Counted from the first letter of the stretch, positions 17,190-26,842 are shown. The stretch: DNA of 38,875 bases from Halieaceae bacterium UBA3479 (GCA_002377985.1 DFQW01000075.1:23987-62861), one strand, 5' to 3'. The notes: generated by a model from the sequence alone, not told the origin. Made by a program: numbers and translations.

Positions 17190-17672
17190 CTAGAGGAGCG
17201 CCATCATCGTCTCGGCGGAGCTCACGTCCACACCGGGGCCGTCCTCGATATTGAGATGGGTGATCTTGCCATCTTCGGCAATCAGGGCGTAGCGCTGGCT
17301 GCGCGTCGCCATACCAAAGCCGGTCGCGTCCATTTCCAGACCGAGGGCCATGGTGAACTCTCCGTTGCCATCAGCAAGCATCACAATGGAGTCATTGGCA
17401 TTTTGTGCCTCACCCCAAGCGTGCATTACGAACGCATCGTTGACGGACAGACAGATAATGCCGTCGACACCCATTTCCTTGATTTTGTCGGCATTGACGA
17501 CATAGCCGGGTAAATGCGTCATCGAACACCCCGGCGTAAACGCGCCAGGCACGGCAAACATCAGGATCTTGTTGTTGTTGAAGAGGTCTGCGGTGGAAAC
17601 CGGCGCTGGACCCTCGCTACCCATGACGGACAGGGTGCAATTGGGGATGCAATCTCCTACGGCAATAGTCAT
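17190..17672 (-). CDS. Prx5-type peroxiredoxin
   Basis: The 160-residue protein has the Prx5 motif PGAFTPGCS with the peroxidatic Cys49 and the following HLPGY, and the conserved Arg (Arg127) of the active site. It reduces hydrogen peroxide and alkyl hydroperoxides with thiol donors such as thioredoxin, glutathione or glutaredoxin. There is no fused glutaredoxin domain. Additional cysteines at 8, 12 and 74 are visible; which, if any, resolves the sulfenate cannot be read from sequence alone. GGAG lies eight bases before the ATG. It is followed upstream by a TetR gene on the same strand with a 97-bp gap. Confidence 0.92.
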   Translation of the reverse strand: MTIAVGDCIPNCTLSVMGSEGPAPVSTADLFNNNKILMFAVPGAFTPGCSMTHLPGYVVNADKIKEMGVDGIICLSVNDAFVMHAWGEAQNANDSIVMLADGNGEFTMALGLEMDATGFGMATRSQRYALIAEDGKITHLNIEDGPGVDVSSAETMMALL

Positions 17673-17767
17673 GTTTTCACTCCATCTTTTAAGTGTGATT
17701 TATCTGCACGTGTTCGCACATGCGTCAGTCTAGACAGAATCTGCGCAAATACAGGCTGAATAGTACC

Positions 17768-18430
17768 TCATGAAGGCGATTTTTCGAGTAATCGAGTATT
17801 GATTAGTTCACATTCTGCAAAAAATTCGCCCTGTTTTTCACCCAAATACGGGGCGCACAGCGACAGCGCCTGTAGCACGGCCCGGTGGATCGATTGTTGA
17901 GCACTCCGCGACTCGCCCGCAAATTGCTCGAAGCTGAGCCAATACATTAGCGTCATCGCGATGCTATCGGCAATGTGTTCCAGCCGCGGGGGTGGCGGTA
18001 TGACGTCGGCGGAGGCGAGTAAGTCAGTCGCCAATCGGGCTGCCGCGCGCTGTTTCAGCGCCATTAAGCGGCGCATACCCCTGTCTACTTCGGGATACCG
18101 CTGCATCAGATCGCTCTGATTGAGGTACATAAAGCGATATTCATACATCACCTCGAGCAGTACCGTTAAAAATAGCCAGCTGCGTTCCAGCGGATTGCTC
18201 TGATCCAAAAAATCCTCGGTGACCAGAGGCGCCGCCAACAGACTCGCCAGCGCTCGATAGTAATCGGCGAAAAGCGCCGCAACGATCCCGTCCTTGCCCT
18301 TGAAGTGGTAGTACAGGTTACCCGGACTCATATCCAGCTCCAGCGCAATATCATTGGCCGTAACGTTGCGCTCACCGTGTTCATTGAACAGGCGTGTTGC
18401 GGTCAGAAGAATGCGTTGAGCTGTTTTCAT
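17768..18430 (-). CDS. TetR family transcriptional regulator
   Basis: The 220-residue protein has an N-terminal TetR helix-turn-helix domain (ILLTATRLFNEHGERNVTANDIA and the recognition part LDMSPGNLYYHFKGKD) and a helical ligand-binding domain of the kind seen in PF13972 proteins. The ATG at 18428-18430 gives the usual short N-terminus; a TTG eight codons upstream is also possible, and neither has a good ribosome binding site. Its target is unknown. It is flanked by a peroxiredoxin gene and a phasin gene on the same strand; the strong terminator upstream separates it from the phasin. Confidence 0.9.
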   Translation of the reverse strand: MKTAQRILLTATRLFNEHGERNVTANDIALELDMSPGNLYYHFKGKDGIVAALFADYYRALASLLAAPLVTEDFLDQSNPLERSWLFLTVLLEVMYEYRFMYLNQSDLMQRYPEVDRGMRRLMALKQRAAARLATDLLASADVIPPPPRLEHIADSIAMTLMYWLSFEQFAGESRSAQQSIHRAVLQALSLCAPYLGEKQGEFFAECELINTRLLEKSPS

Positions 18431-18584
18431 CGCCAGTGATTGTAACGCGATCAAGCGCTGTGGGCCCTCACGAACACTATCGCATTAAGTGGTTGCTGAT
18501 CATCGAGGTGTACAGTGGGGAAGGCGACTACCGTGTCGTACGATGCGCGGTCGCGGTAAAAACGGTCATAACCGGATCGAGGCC

Positions 18585-18608
18585 AAAAAAAAGGGAGCCG
18601 AAGCTCCC
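18585..18608 (-). terminator. Intrinsic terminator of the phasin gene
   Basis: On the minus strand a 6-bp stem GGGAGC/GCTCCC closed by a stable TTCG tetraloop is followed by eight T. It begins 30 bases after the phasin stop and isolates phasin from the downstream TetR gene. Confidence 0.93.
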
Positions 18609-18637
18609 CCGAAAGTGAATACGGACTGGGTGGTAAA

Positions 18638-19120
18638 TTACGCTGCCTTGCCGAACTTTGTTCTCAAATCTTCAAAGCGGGACTTGGCTTTCTTCATCTG
18701 TGCTTCGAGCTTTGAACGATCTGCAAGAGAATCCAGCTCAAGATCAGCGAGGGCCTTCAGCGCGTCTTTCTCTACCGCTGTGCCGCGCTTGATCAGTGAT
18801 TTATAGAGATCCTCCGCTTGCTTGCGGCGCTGGGTCAGCCGGCTTTGCGCTTCGTCCACCTGCTCCTGCAGGCTTGAGAACTGCGCCAGCAACTGATCGT
18901 AGGCCTTGCCATAGACGCCGAGTCCAGCGAGGAGGGCATTACGGCCGGTATCGATGGCCTTGGGTCGTGCCCTAGTTTTGGCTTTGGTGCTGGCCTTGGC
19001 TTGGGTCTTTGCGGCCGGCTTTTTCTTGGCGGGCGCTGTTTTGGCCTTAGCGGGGGCTTTTTTGACAGCTGCTTTTTTTGCGGCTGCTTTGGGTGCTACT
19101 TTTCTCTTGGCTTCTGCCAT
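18638..19120 (-). CDS. Phasin with histone-H1-like N-terminal tail
   Basis: Residues 1-53 consist almost only of Lys, Ala, Pro, Thr and Arg with KKAPAKAK/KKPAAK-type repeats, like histone H1 or AlgP tails. Residues about 56-160 are a helical, coiled-coil region (GLGVYGKAYDQLLAQFSSLQ and RRKQAEDLYKSLIKRG) that matches the PhaF/PhaI phasin family (PF05597). Phasins coat polyhydroxyalkanoate granules; the basic tail of Pseudomonas PhaF binds DNA and helps distribute granules. In PhaF the tail is C-terminal, so the domain order here is reversed. AGGAG precedes the ATG at a good distance, and a strong terminator follows. Confidence 0.85.
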   Translation of the reverse strand: MAEAKRKVAPKAAAKKAAVKKAPAKAKTAPAKKKPAAKTQAKASTKAKTRARPKAIDTGRNALLAGLGVYGKAYDQLLAQFSSLQEQVDEAQSRLTQRRKQAEDLYKSLIKRGTAVEKDALKALADLELDSLADRSKLEAQMKKAKSRFEDLRTKFGKAA

Positions 19121-19565
19121 GACGCTTCTCCTAATAGGGTTGATCTACAACAGGACGTAGTGTGGCGTCGAAAATTAGAATCCGCCCTCTAAAAAGAGAG
19201 CGGTAGCATGGGAATTTTGAAGATTTGTGCGGTTTTTGGCCGGTGCTGCTCGTGAAGGCCCGCGATGCAGCGCATTTTCTGCGGGGAAAGGTGCCAGAGG
19301 GATAGCTACTGCAGCGTTGCGCTTGTAGAAGTTTTGTAAACCCCGCAATTCAGACAGTCAAAGTTGGAGCGATTGGTAGCTTTGCACAATGGCCCGAATA
19401 CCTGTTTGGCGCGTAAACCGCTAAACTCCGCGGCCCGAGGCGTAACGGGCGGTAGTGCGATGCCACCACCGGTGCAAGCGCCTACGTGGTTTTCATGGCG
19501 GGCGGGTCGAGGATAGGCAGTAGCCGCCCGACTTCTTGCCCATAAGGGAGAGTATTGATTCAGCG
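19121..19565. other. 445-bp divergent intergenic region, phasin / RND adaptor
   Basis: No gene is supported here. Near the phasin start lies a near-perfect dyad, 19182-19190 with 19195-19203 around AAAA (one mismatched pair), with no T run; it could be an operator or a leader hairpin of the phasin mRNA. I see no other clear site in the remainder. Confidence 0.5.
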
Positions 19566-20759
19566 ATGACGGATACCAGCGCCACAGCGAGTCGTTTAAC
19601 GCGACGCAGATTGCTCGGCTCCGTGCTGTTTACCGCTGCGGGATTGGCTATCTGTTTTTTGGTGCTGGTGGGTAAGCCTGCGACGCAGCCAACAGAACTG
19701 CCCGAACCCCGACGCCCCCTAGTGGCGGTTATTTTGGCAGAGCCCTCTGACCATAGTATTTCTGTCAGGACGCAGGGCACTGTCGAACCCGTGCGCCGCG
19801 TGGGCCTGGTGGCGCAGGTGAGTGGCAAAGTCGAGCGTGTCAGTGACCTATTTTTGGATGGGCGCTTTTTCAAGGCGGGCGATGTACTGCTGGAGCTGGA
19901 GAAAGCGGACTATCAGTTTGCGATTGCGCGTGCTCAGGCGCAGGAAGCGGCGGCGGCGCAACGCGTGGCAGAAGAGCGTGGCAGAAATTTACAGGCGCAG
20001 CGCGAGTGGCGTGATTTGGGCACTAGCGAGGCAAATGATTTGTTTCTGCGCAAGCCTCAGCTTCGTGCCGCGGAGGCGTCACTGGCGGCAGCTAAAGCCG
20101 ATGTCGCTGCCGCTAAATTGGCTCTGGAGCGCACGACGGTTCGCGCCCCATTCGATGGACGTCTGGAGAAGAAATCGGTTGATCTCGGGCAGTTTGTTGC
20201 ACCTGGTTCGGTCTTGGCGCAAATCTATGCCACAGATCGCGTCGAGATCCATTTGCCGATCAGCGATTCTCAGCTGGCCCTACTCGAACTGCCACTCTTT
20301 GAAACCGCCGTAGTGGACTACCCGGCGGTGACGTTGAGCGCGCGTTTCGGCGGTGAGCGCTGGCAATGGGAGGGTAAGATCGCGCGCGTCGAAGCCAGCA
20401 TTGACCGCGACAGTCGGGTTACTTTTGCCATTGCGGAGGTGAGCGATCCTTTTGGCGGCAGTGAGTTCCAAAGGCCGCCGCTGACCCCGGGACTGTTTGT
20501 CGAAGCCAGTATCAGCGGCAAGCCGATAACAGCATCAGTGGAACTGCCCGCAACCGCTTTGCGCGGGGACAATACGGTGCTTTGGGTTAACGAGAACAGC
20601 CGGTTAGAGCGGCTTTCAGTCGAATTGCTCCGTCGGGAGCAGGATAGGGTGTGGGTCCGCGGCGTCGAAGCAGGTCTCCGGATTGTCGCAGAGCAAAGCA
20701 GCCAGTTGGCCGCGGGCGCCGCGATTGAAATAGCTGAACTGAGGCCGACCAGTGGCTGA
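19566..20759 (+). CDS. RND efflux periplasmic adaptor (membrane fusion protein)
   Basis: The 397-residue protein has one N-terminal membrane segment (about residues 16-36, after RRRLLG), then the lipoyl/barrel-sandwich halves (RVGLVAQVSGKVERV and TTVRAPFDGRLEKKSVDLGQFVAPGS) flanking a long alanine-rich coiled-coil hairpin, and a C-terminal beta-barrel region. This is the layout of AcrA/MexA-type adaptors that link the inner-membrane pump with an outer-membrane channel. The ATG at 19566 is chosen; a TTG ten codons upstream is in frame. Its end overlaps the start of the pump gene by eight bases. No outer-membrane channel gene is near. Confidence 0.92.
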   Translation: MTDTSATASRLTRRRLLGSVLFTAAGLAICFLVLVGKPATQPTELPEPRRPLVAVILAEPSDHSISVRTQGTVEPVRRVGLVAQVSGKVERVSDLFLDGRFFKAGDVLLELEKADYQFAIARAQAQEAAAAQRVAEERGRNLQAQREWRDLGTSEANDLFLRKPQLRAAEASLAAAKADVAAAKLALERTTVRAPFDGRLEKKSVDLGQFVAPGSVLAQIYATDRVEIHLPISDSQLALLELPLFETAVVDYPAVTLSARFGGERWQWEGKIARVEASIDRDSRVTFAIAEVSDPFGGSEFQRPPLTPGLFVEASISGKPITASVELPATALRGDNTVLWVNENSRLERLSVELLRREQDRVWVRGVEAGLRIVAEQSSQLAAGAAIEIAELRPTSG

Positions 20760-23700
20760 TAAGCCGGGTCTGCTGGGCTGGTTCATCTCCAATCCGATTG
20801 CCGCCAATCTGCTGATGGTGGTGCTCATCATCGGGGGGTTGTACAACATTCCGGGCCTCGACAAGCAATTTTTCCCCACCCCGGTTATCGATCGCATCAG
20901 CATCTCCATGCCCTTTCCCGGTGCGAGTCCGAGGGAAGTGGAGGAGCAAATCTGTGTGCGCATAGAGGAGGCCATTCACGACCTCGACGGTATCAAAGAA
21001 ATTCGCGCTACGGCCTCCGACGGTCTGGGTCAGGTCATCGTTGAGACCTTTCCCGACTTTCCGACTCAACGTCTGACCAATGAGATAAAAACCCGCGTAG
21101 ACGCGATTACCACCTTCCCCACCGACGCCGAACGTCCCGTGGTGACCGAGCTGGTTTACCGACACATGCTGGGCATCGTGCAGCTGGCGGGGGACCTAGA
21201 CGAGTGGGAGTTGAAGGAGCTCGGCGAGACGCTTAGAGATGATTTGGCCCGGCAACCCTGGATCTCGGTGGTCGACCTGGTATCGCCTCGCCGATACGAA
21301 GTGTCGGTCAACGTGTCTGAGATTGACCTCAGACGCTACAACCTGTCTTTTGATGATGTCGTTGGGGCGATCCGAGCCGCCTCACTGAATTTGCCCGCGG
21401 GAGCCATTAAGGGTCAGGACGGAGATATTCGCGTCCAAACCAGAGGTCAGGCCTATGATCGCGAGGATTTCGAGCAGATTGTTGTCCTGACTGCCCGTGA
21501 TGGTACGCAGGTCTATCTCGGTGAGATCGCGACTATCGAGGACGGTTTTGAGGATGTCGATACCTTAAGCCGGTTTAACGGCATGCCTGGTCACAGTTTG
21601 TATGCCTACGTCACCACCCATCCGGATGTGGTGCAGTCCTCCCGTGTGATTACCGATTGGGTTGCTGAGCAAACGCCGAATCTGCCAGAGGGAGCGGTAC
21701 TCACCTTTTGGCGCGATGCAGCGGTGCCTTTTAAAGGCAGGGTGGAGACGCTGTTGAAGAATGGGTTTGGCGGATTGGTGCTGGTATTTCTGGTCTTGGT
21801 CCTTTTTCTCAGACCCGCAGTGGCCATTTGGGTCTCGGCGGGCATTGCGGTCGCGTTTCTTGGGGCATTTTTTCTCCTGCCTTATACCGGTGTCGGCCTC
21901 AACATGATTTCGCTGTTTGCGTTTTTGCTGGTCCTCGGCATTGTCGTGGACGATGCGATTATCGTTGGTGAATCCATTCACACGATGCAAATGAAGGGTG
22001 TGACGGGTGATACGGGCGCGTTGTTTGGCGTCAGAGATGTATTCAAGCCCGTTTTGTTCGCGGTGATCAGCACGATGGTGTTCTTTGCGCCAATGTTGTT
22101 TATGCCGGGCGAATGGGCCCATGCCGCCAAGGGGATTCCCATTGTTGTCTTGCTGGTGCTGATGTTCTCTCTGGTCGAGTGCCTCTGGATTTTGCCCGCG
22201 CACTTATCAAATCTGGGGCCGGAGAAACCCTCGACCGTCGCGTTTCTGAGGAAAATGGAAGGGTACCGGCATCGTTGTGCAGATTGGCTGATGTCTGTCG
22301 CCAAGCACCGTTACCGGCCTTTTTTGGCTTGGACGCTGAAGCAACACCTTTACGTGGCCGGTTTCTTTTTGGTGATGCTGAGTTTCAGTCTGGCGCTGTA
22401 TGGCGGCGGCTGGCTGCGATCCGCCTTCTTTCCACGCATCAATTCGGATTTTGTTGAAGTCGAGATTACCATGCCCGAGGGCGGCTCCTTTTCTGCATCC
22501 CAGCAGGTGATGGCCCGCGTTGTTGGTGCAGCCGAGGCGCTCAAGGCCGAGTGGAATGCGCGTCCGGAGTATCGTGAGGTTCCTGCTGTTGGCGGCATTT
22601 TTGGTCGTGCCAATGAAAATGCGGTAGATGTTTATGTCCAGACGATCTATGAGGGAGTCGACACTGAGGCCATTGCCAAACAATTGAGAAGAGACTCAGG
22701 TGCCTTGGCCGAGGCCAAGGAAGTGCGCATGGACTACACCATTCGCGACCCGGGTAAGCCCATTCGACTCGTACTGGCGTCGCGAAATGTCAAAGATCTG
22801 GAGGCGATGGCGGTCGATGTCAGGGAGGCGCTTTTGTCCTATCCCGGCGTTTTTGATGTATCGGACAGCTTCGACAGTCCCCGAGACGAGTTGGTCTTGG
22901 AACTTAAACCTGCCGCAGAGACCTTGGGGATATCGCTGGCTGACGTAGCCCGACAGGTCAGGCAAGCGTTCTACGGCGCTGAGGCACAGCGGATCCCTCG
23001 CGGCCGGGAGGACGTGAAGGTCATGGTGCGATACCCCGAATCTGAGCGGCTGGCAATCGCGAACCTGAATGATATGTATATTCGCGCTCCTGGCGGTGGT
23101 GAAGTCCCGTTTGAGGCGGTTGCCACCTATCGAATCGAGCCGGGATATCAAAAGCTGGAACGTTTGGATCGGCTCCGCACCCTTGAGGTCGACGCGGATG
23201 TGGAGGCTGATGGCCCCGCCCCGAGAGCCATTGTCGAATCGGTATTCCGGGAATTCCTGCCCAAGTGGCAGCAACAGTACCCTGATCTATTTGTAAATCT
23301 GGACGGTGAATTGCAGGAAGAAATCGAGTTCAGACAGGCCACTGTAAAATTAATGGCGCTGGCCATGATGGTTATTTATGCGTTGATGGCGGTCGTCTTT
23401 CGGTCTTACTGGCAACCCGTTCTGGTGCTCACTGCCGTACCCTTTGGCGTGATGGGCGCCATATTTGGACACATGATACTCGGCTGGCAGGTAAGCCTGT
23501 TCTCGATCATGGGTATCACCGCCTGTGCGGGCGTGGTCGTTAATGACAATTTGGTATTGATAGATCGGATCAATCGCTTGCGCGACGAGGGAGTGGAGTT
23601 GGTCCCTGCACTATTGCAGGCGGGTGAGGACCGTTTTCGGCCGATTATTCTGACCTCTCTGACCACATTCGTCGGCCTGCTACCCATCATGTCCGAGACA

Positions 23701-23886
23701 AGCGTACAGGCGCAGTTCCTGATACCTATGGTGACATCATTGGCATTTGGCGTGTTATTCGCTACTGGCGTGACACTGATTCTGGTGCCTACGCTGTATC
23801 TTATTGCCGAGGATGCGACTCTTCTTAGGGACCGCGTTCTTCGGCGCAGTCCTGCGCCCGCGCAGCGCGAGGGCGCTGCCTCCTAG
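20752..23886 (+). CDS. RND family efflux transporter permease
   Basis: The 1044-residue protein has the AcrB-type layout: TM1 at about 13-32, a large periplasmic loop, TM2-6, TM7 near 540, a second loop and TM8-12. The proton-relay aspartates of TM4 are present in GIVVDDAIIVG (Asp400, Asp401). The TM10 lysine of AcrB (Lys940) is replaced: the aligned position is Asn931 in VVVNDNLVL. It starts with GTG inside the adaptor gene, so adaptor and pump are translationally coupled. The substrate is unknown; drugs, bile-salt-like amphiphiles or lipids are all possible for this group. Confidence 0.93.
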   Translation: MADKPGLLGWFISNPIAANLLMVVLIIGGLYNIPGLDKQFFPTPVIDRISISMPFPGASPREVEEQICVRIEEAIHDLDGIKEIRATASDGLGQVIVETFPDFPTQRLTNEIKTRVDAITTFPTDAERPVVTELVYRHMLGIVQLAGDLDEWELKELGETLRDDLARQPWISVVDLVSPRRYEVSVNVSEIDLRRYNLSFDDVVGAIRAASLNLPAGAIKGQDGDIRVQTRGQAYDREDFEQIVVLTARDGTQVYLGEIATIEDGFEDVDTLSRFNGMPGHSLYAYVTTHPDVVQSSRVITDWVAEQTPNLPEGAVLTFWRDAAVPFKGRVETLLKNGFGGLVLVFLVLVLFLRPAVAIWVSAGIAVAFLGAFFLLPYTGVGLNMISLFAFLLVLGIVVDDAIIVGESIHTMQMKGVTGDTGALFGVRDVFKPVLFAVISTMVFFAPMLFMPGEWAHAAKGIPIVVLLVLMFSLVECLWILPAHLSNLGPEKPSTVAFLRKMEGYRHRCADWLMSVAKHRYRPFLAWTLKQHLYVAGFFLVMLSFSLALYGGGWLRSAFFPRINSDFVEVEITMPEGGSFSASQQVMARVVGAAEALKAEWNARPEYREVPAVGGIFGRANENAVDVYVQTIYEGVDTEAIAKQLRRDSGALAEAKEVRMDYTIRDPGKPIRLVLASRNVKDLEAMAVDVREALLSYPGVFDVSDSFDSPRDELVLELKPAAETLGISLADVARQVRQAFYGAEAQRIPRGREDVKVMVRYPESERLAIANLNDMYIRAPGGGEVPFEAVATYRIEPGYQKLERLDRLRTLEVDADVEADGPAPRAIVESVFREFLPKWQQQYPDLFVNLDGELQEEIEFRQATVKLMALAMMVIYALMAVVFRSYWQPVLVLTAVPFGVMGAIFGHMILGWQVSLFSIMGITACAGVVVNDNLVLIDRINRLRDEGVELVPALLQAGEDRFRPIILTSLTTFVGLLPIMSETSVQAQFLIPMVTSLAFGVLFATGVTLILVPTLYLIAEDATLLRDRVLRRSPAPAQREGAAS

Positions 23887-23958
23887 TAAAAGCCGCCCGC
23901 GGCAGGATTCGGGGGCTCGCAGTAGGGGGTTGGCGCAAACAATCGCCGCGAGAGCCGC

Positions 23959-25533
23959 TTATCCCAGTTGGGGCCCGGCAGCGATGATAGCGTCGCTCAC
24001 ATCAAACTTTGCAATGTTCTTCACAAAGAGCGCTGCAAGCTCTGCTGCTTGTGCCTCATAGGCGTCGTCATCCCCCCAACCGGCTTTTGGATCAACGTAC
24101 TGGGACTCCACGCCGGGAATGCTGGCTGGATAATGCAGGTTGAGCCGTTCCAGATAGCGCATCTCGGTGCCGATGAGAACGCCGTCTTGCGCCGCTTTGA
24201 CCACAGCGCGTGTCACCGGTATGGGGAACCGAGAACCGGTACCGCCCGGGGCACCCGAACCCCCGCACCACCCGGTATTGATGAGATAGACCTGGCTGTC
24301 GAAATCTTCGATGCGCTTCATTAGCAGCTCAGCATAATCACCCGCAGGTCTGGGCATGAATGGGGCGCCAAAACAGGTCGAAAAAGTGGGGTTAATGCCC
24401 GCTTCTGCGCCTACTTCTGTGGATCCAACCCGCGCTGTGTACCCGGACAGGAAGTGAAAGGCAGCGGCTTCCTTGGATAAAACAGAAATGGGCGGCAGCA
24501 CGCCAAATACGTCGCAGGTCAGAAAAATGACGCACTTGGGCTCCCCCCCGGCGTTATTCTCGGAGCGCTTGGCGACATGTTCCAGGGGGTAGCAGCAGCG
24601 ACCGTTTTCGGTCAGCTGAGTATCGGAATAATCGGCGTGTCCCTGATTATCCAAGACGACATTTTCCACGATCGCGCCGGTTCGAATAGCATCCCAGATC
24701 ACCGGCTCATTCTTTTGGCTCAGGTCGATCGTTTTGGCATAGCAGCCACCTTCAATATTAAATACCGAACCTTTGCACCAGCCGTGCTCGTCGTCGCCGA
24801 TAAGATAGCGCTCCGGATCAGCCGAGAGCGTCGTTTTGCCGGTACCCGACAGGCCAAAAAACAGAGTGGTATCTCCGTCTTCGCCAATATTGGCAGAGCA
24901 GTGCATGGGCATAACGTCCTTCTCGGGCAGTAAGAAATTTTGCACCGAGAACATGGCTTTTTTCATTTCCCCTGCGTAGCGCATGCCTGCTATCAAGACT
25001 TTGCGTTGCCCAAAATTGATGATGACTGTCGCGTCTGAATGGGTGCCGTCACGTTCCGGGTCACAGACAAAATTAGCAACGTTTAGTACCTTCCATTCTG
25101 GTTTATTGGCGGGGTTATAGGTCTCAGGCCTGATAAACATATTGCGGCCAAACAGCGATTGCCAAGCAGTAGCAGTAGTCACTGTCACCGGCAGGTAGTG
25201 GTCAGTGTGTTCACCCACATGAAGATGCTGAACCCACGTCTCTGATTCGTTTGCGTGCGACTTGACGCGCTCCCACAGCGCGTCGAAGCGATCCGCATCA
25301 AAGGGGCGATTCACGCCACCCCAGTCAATGGCATCTTCGCTGGATGGCTCCCTGACCACAAAGCGATCAGCTGGGGAGCGGCCCGTTCTGGCTCCTGTGA
25401 CCACTCGCAAGGCGCCGGTGTCGGAGAGGACGCCTTCTCCTCTCGCGAGGGCCATTTCTATCAGTGCCGGCGGCAAAAGATCATGGTGGCTGGTGGGTAA
25501 AATAGGGACTGCTTCGTTCATGTCGATGTCCAT
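23959..25533 (-). CDS. pckA: Phosphoenolpyruvate carboxykinase (ATP)
   Basis: The 524-residue enzyme matches the ATP-dependent PEPCK family (E. coli 540 residues): the [10 protein letters not shown] substrate loop near 49-58, the P-loop GLSGTGKTT at 227-235 and the metal-binding DDEHGW at 247-252. It turns oxaloacetate and ATP into phosphoenolpyruvate, the entry into gluconeogenesis, which fits a cell living on acids and fatty acids. The start is the ATG at 25531 or the one four codons further on; neither has a clear ribosome binding site. It lies 86 bp downstream of hslO on the same strand. Confidence 0.97.
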   Translation of the reverse strand: MDIDMNEAVPILPTSHHDLLPPALIEMALARGEGVLSDTGALRVVTGARTGRSPADRFVVREPSSEDAIDWGGVNRPFDADRFDALWERVKSHANESETWVQHLHVGEHTDHYLPVTVTTATAWQSLFGRNMFIRPETYNPANKPEWKVLNVANFVCDPERDGTHSDATVIINFGQRKVLIAGMRYAGEMKKAMFSVQNFLLPEKDVMPMHCSANIGEDGDTTLFFGLSGTGKTTLSADPERYLIGDDEHGWCKGSVFNIEGGCYAKTIDLSQKNEPVIWDAIRTGAIVENVVLDNQGHADYSDTQLTENGRCCYPLEHVAKRSENNAGGEPKCVIFLTCDVFGVLPPISVLSKEAAAFHFLSGYTARVGSTEVGAEAGINPTFSTCFGAPFMPRPAGDYAELLMKRIEDFDSQVYLINTGWCGGSGAPGGTGSRFPIPVTRAVVKAAQDGVLIGTEMRYLERLNLHYPASIPGVESQYVDPKAGWGDDDAYEAQAAELAALFVKNIAKFDVSDAIIAAGPQLG

Positions 25534-25619
25534 AGTGAGTGCGATGTGCAGTGATCTGCTGGTTTTTTAATTTATGTGGCGTTTTTTTGCGCCGTTCCTG
25601 GTTGGGCTTGGGTTTATAT

Positions 25620-26483
25620 TCAGTGCAAAGTATGTCCCGTATTGTCAGTGTTGAGGACGATCCGATCAAATTGATAGGTCGCGCCGCAGAGCTCACACGT
25701 GAGCACTATTTTGCCGTGCTCGGCCAAGATTTCTGCTTGCTCGTTCTCAGGTAGCATTGCAATGGTGCTGGCGCTTCGCTCTTGGCTACAGCGACATTTA
25801 AACAAAATGGGTGCCGGCGGGTATAGGGTTAACTTCTCCTCGTGAAAAAGTTTGAAGAGGAGTTCCTCAGGGGGTGAGGTCAGCAGCTCCTGGGTAGTCA
25901 CGGTGTCTGCCAGGAGGCACAGCGTCGTCCACTGCTCCTTGCGTTCGACACTGCTCTCCACCTGAATAGGCAGTTGTTGCAGCATTAACCCGGCGCTTTG
26001 GTTGCCATCTGATGCCAGCCAGAACCGGGCACCGAGCTGCTCACTCTGTGCAAAATATTGCTCCAGCGCCTGCGCGAGGGAATGGCCCTCGAGACTGATA
26101 ATGCCTTGATATCGCTGGTCAGTGTCTCGTTCGATGGTAATGGCGAGTTGCCCACCGAGGAGGTGATCCATGGGTGCGCAGGTTTCTCTGCCAATATCAC
26201 CTCGGGCGATACCTCGAATATGTCGCTCGCTGGAGCATTCCACCATTGCGAGAGAGATGCCGCTGTCGCTTTTGGCCTGCAGAATGATTCGCCCGGCATA
26301 TTTAAGGTTATTGCTGATCAGCACGACAGCGGAGGCAAACTCTCCCAACAGGCGCTTAACGCTCTGGCTGTAAGGCTGATGGCTTAACATTTCAGTTAGC
26401 GCTGCCCCGAGTTGAACCGATTCCCCCCGAACGTCGGCTTCAGCAAACAGGAAACGGCGACTGCTGTTGTCGGGGCGGCTCAT
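25620..26483 (-). CDS. hslO: Hsp33 redox-regulated chaperone
   Basis: The 287-residue protein is Hsp33: an N-terminal substrate-binding domain with the conserved GGQLAITIERD and YQGIISLEG segments, and a C-terminal redox switch with the four zinc cysteines arranged C230-x-C232 and C263-x2-C266. Oxidation of these cysteines releases zinc and activates the holdase. The ATG at 26481-26483 gives a full-length protein. It is divergent from the PHA granule-associated gene, with about 70 bp between, and upstream of pckA, near which hslO also lies in E. coli. Confidence 0.96.
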   Translation of the reverse strand: MSRPDNSSRRFLFAEADVRGESVQLGAALTEMLSHQPYSQSVKRLLGEFASAVVLISNNLKYAGRIILQAKSDSGISLAMVECSSERHIRGIARGDIGRETCAPMDHLLGGQLAITIERDTDQRYQGIISLEGHSLAQALEQYFAQSEQLGARFWLASDGNQSAGLMLQQLPIQVESSVERKEQWTTLCLLADTVTTQELLTSPPEELLFKLFHEEKLTLYPPAPILFKCRCSQERSASTIAMLPENEQAEILAEHGKIVLTCELCGATYQFDRIVLNTDNTGHTLH

Positions 26484-26555
26484 TTATCGGTCACGCTGTG
26501 CCGGAAGGGGGTGTAGCATAGCCTGAATCAGCGCCAACCCCAATTCGATTTCTGT

Positions 26556-26837
26556 ATGTCCGACATTCGCTTGTCTCGCACTCATAATCTGACCCCGGAG
26601 CAGCAAGAGGAAGCGTTATCCGCGCTCATTGAATATCTGGTGAATACACTCGGTGCAACGATAGAGCAAAGCGAGGGGCGCGTTGCTTTTGCAGGCGCGG
26701 GTTACAAGGGTCAAGTTTCTTTTGATCACTTAACTGTAGAGGGGGATTTGCGCCTGAGCATGATGATGAAGCCCCTAAAGGCCGTCATCAGCAGGGAAAT
26801 AGGGAAGGTATTGGATCAGTATCTGGGGGTAACTTGA
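26556..26837 (+). CDS. Polyhydroxyalkanoic acid system family protein
   Basis: The 93-residue protein matches the PHA granule-associated family PF09650/TIGR02610 from end to end: MSDIRLSRTHNLTPEQ at the start, the AGAGYKGQVSFD strand pair and the LRLSMMMKPLKAVISREIGKVLDQYL C-terminus. Family members occur with PHA synthesis genes; their molecular role is not settled. The ATG has no clear ribosome binding site. It converges with rpsT, with 12 bp between their stops. Confidence 0.85.
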   Translation: MSDIRLSRTHNLTPEQQEEALSALIEYLVNTLGATIEQSEGRVAFAGAGYKGQVSFDHLTVEGDLRLSMMMKPLKAVISREIGKVLDQYLGVT

Positions 26838-26842
26838 CCCCC
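26825..26842. repeat. 6-bp hairpin spanning the stop codon between convergent genes
   Basis: GGGGGT and ACCCCC pair perfectly around AACTTG, which includes part of the TGA stop of the PHA-associated gene. The sequence lies between the converging PHA-associated gene and rpsT. No T run follows on either strand, so a role in termination is only possible. Confidence 0.35.

Noticed and set aside
21565..22203. 212-codon minus-strand frame inside the RND pump gene
   Set aside because: Antisense of a conserved membrane region; the His/Gln/Arg-rich product is typical of shadow frames.
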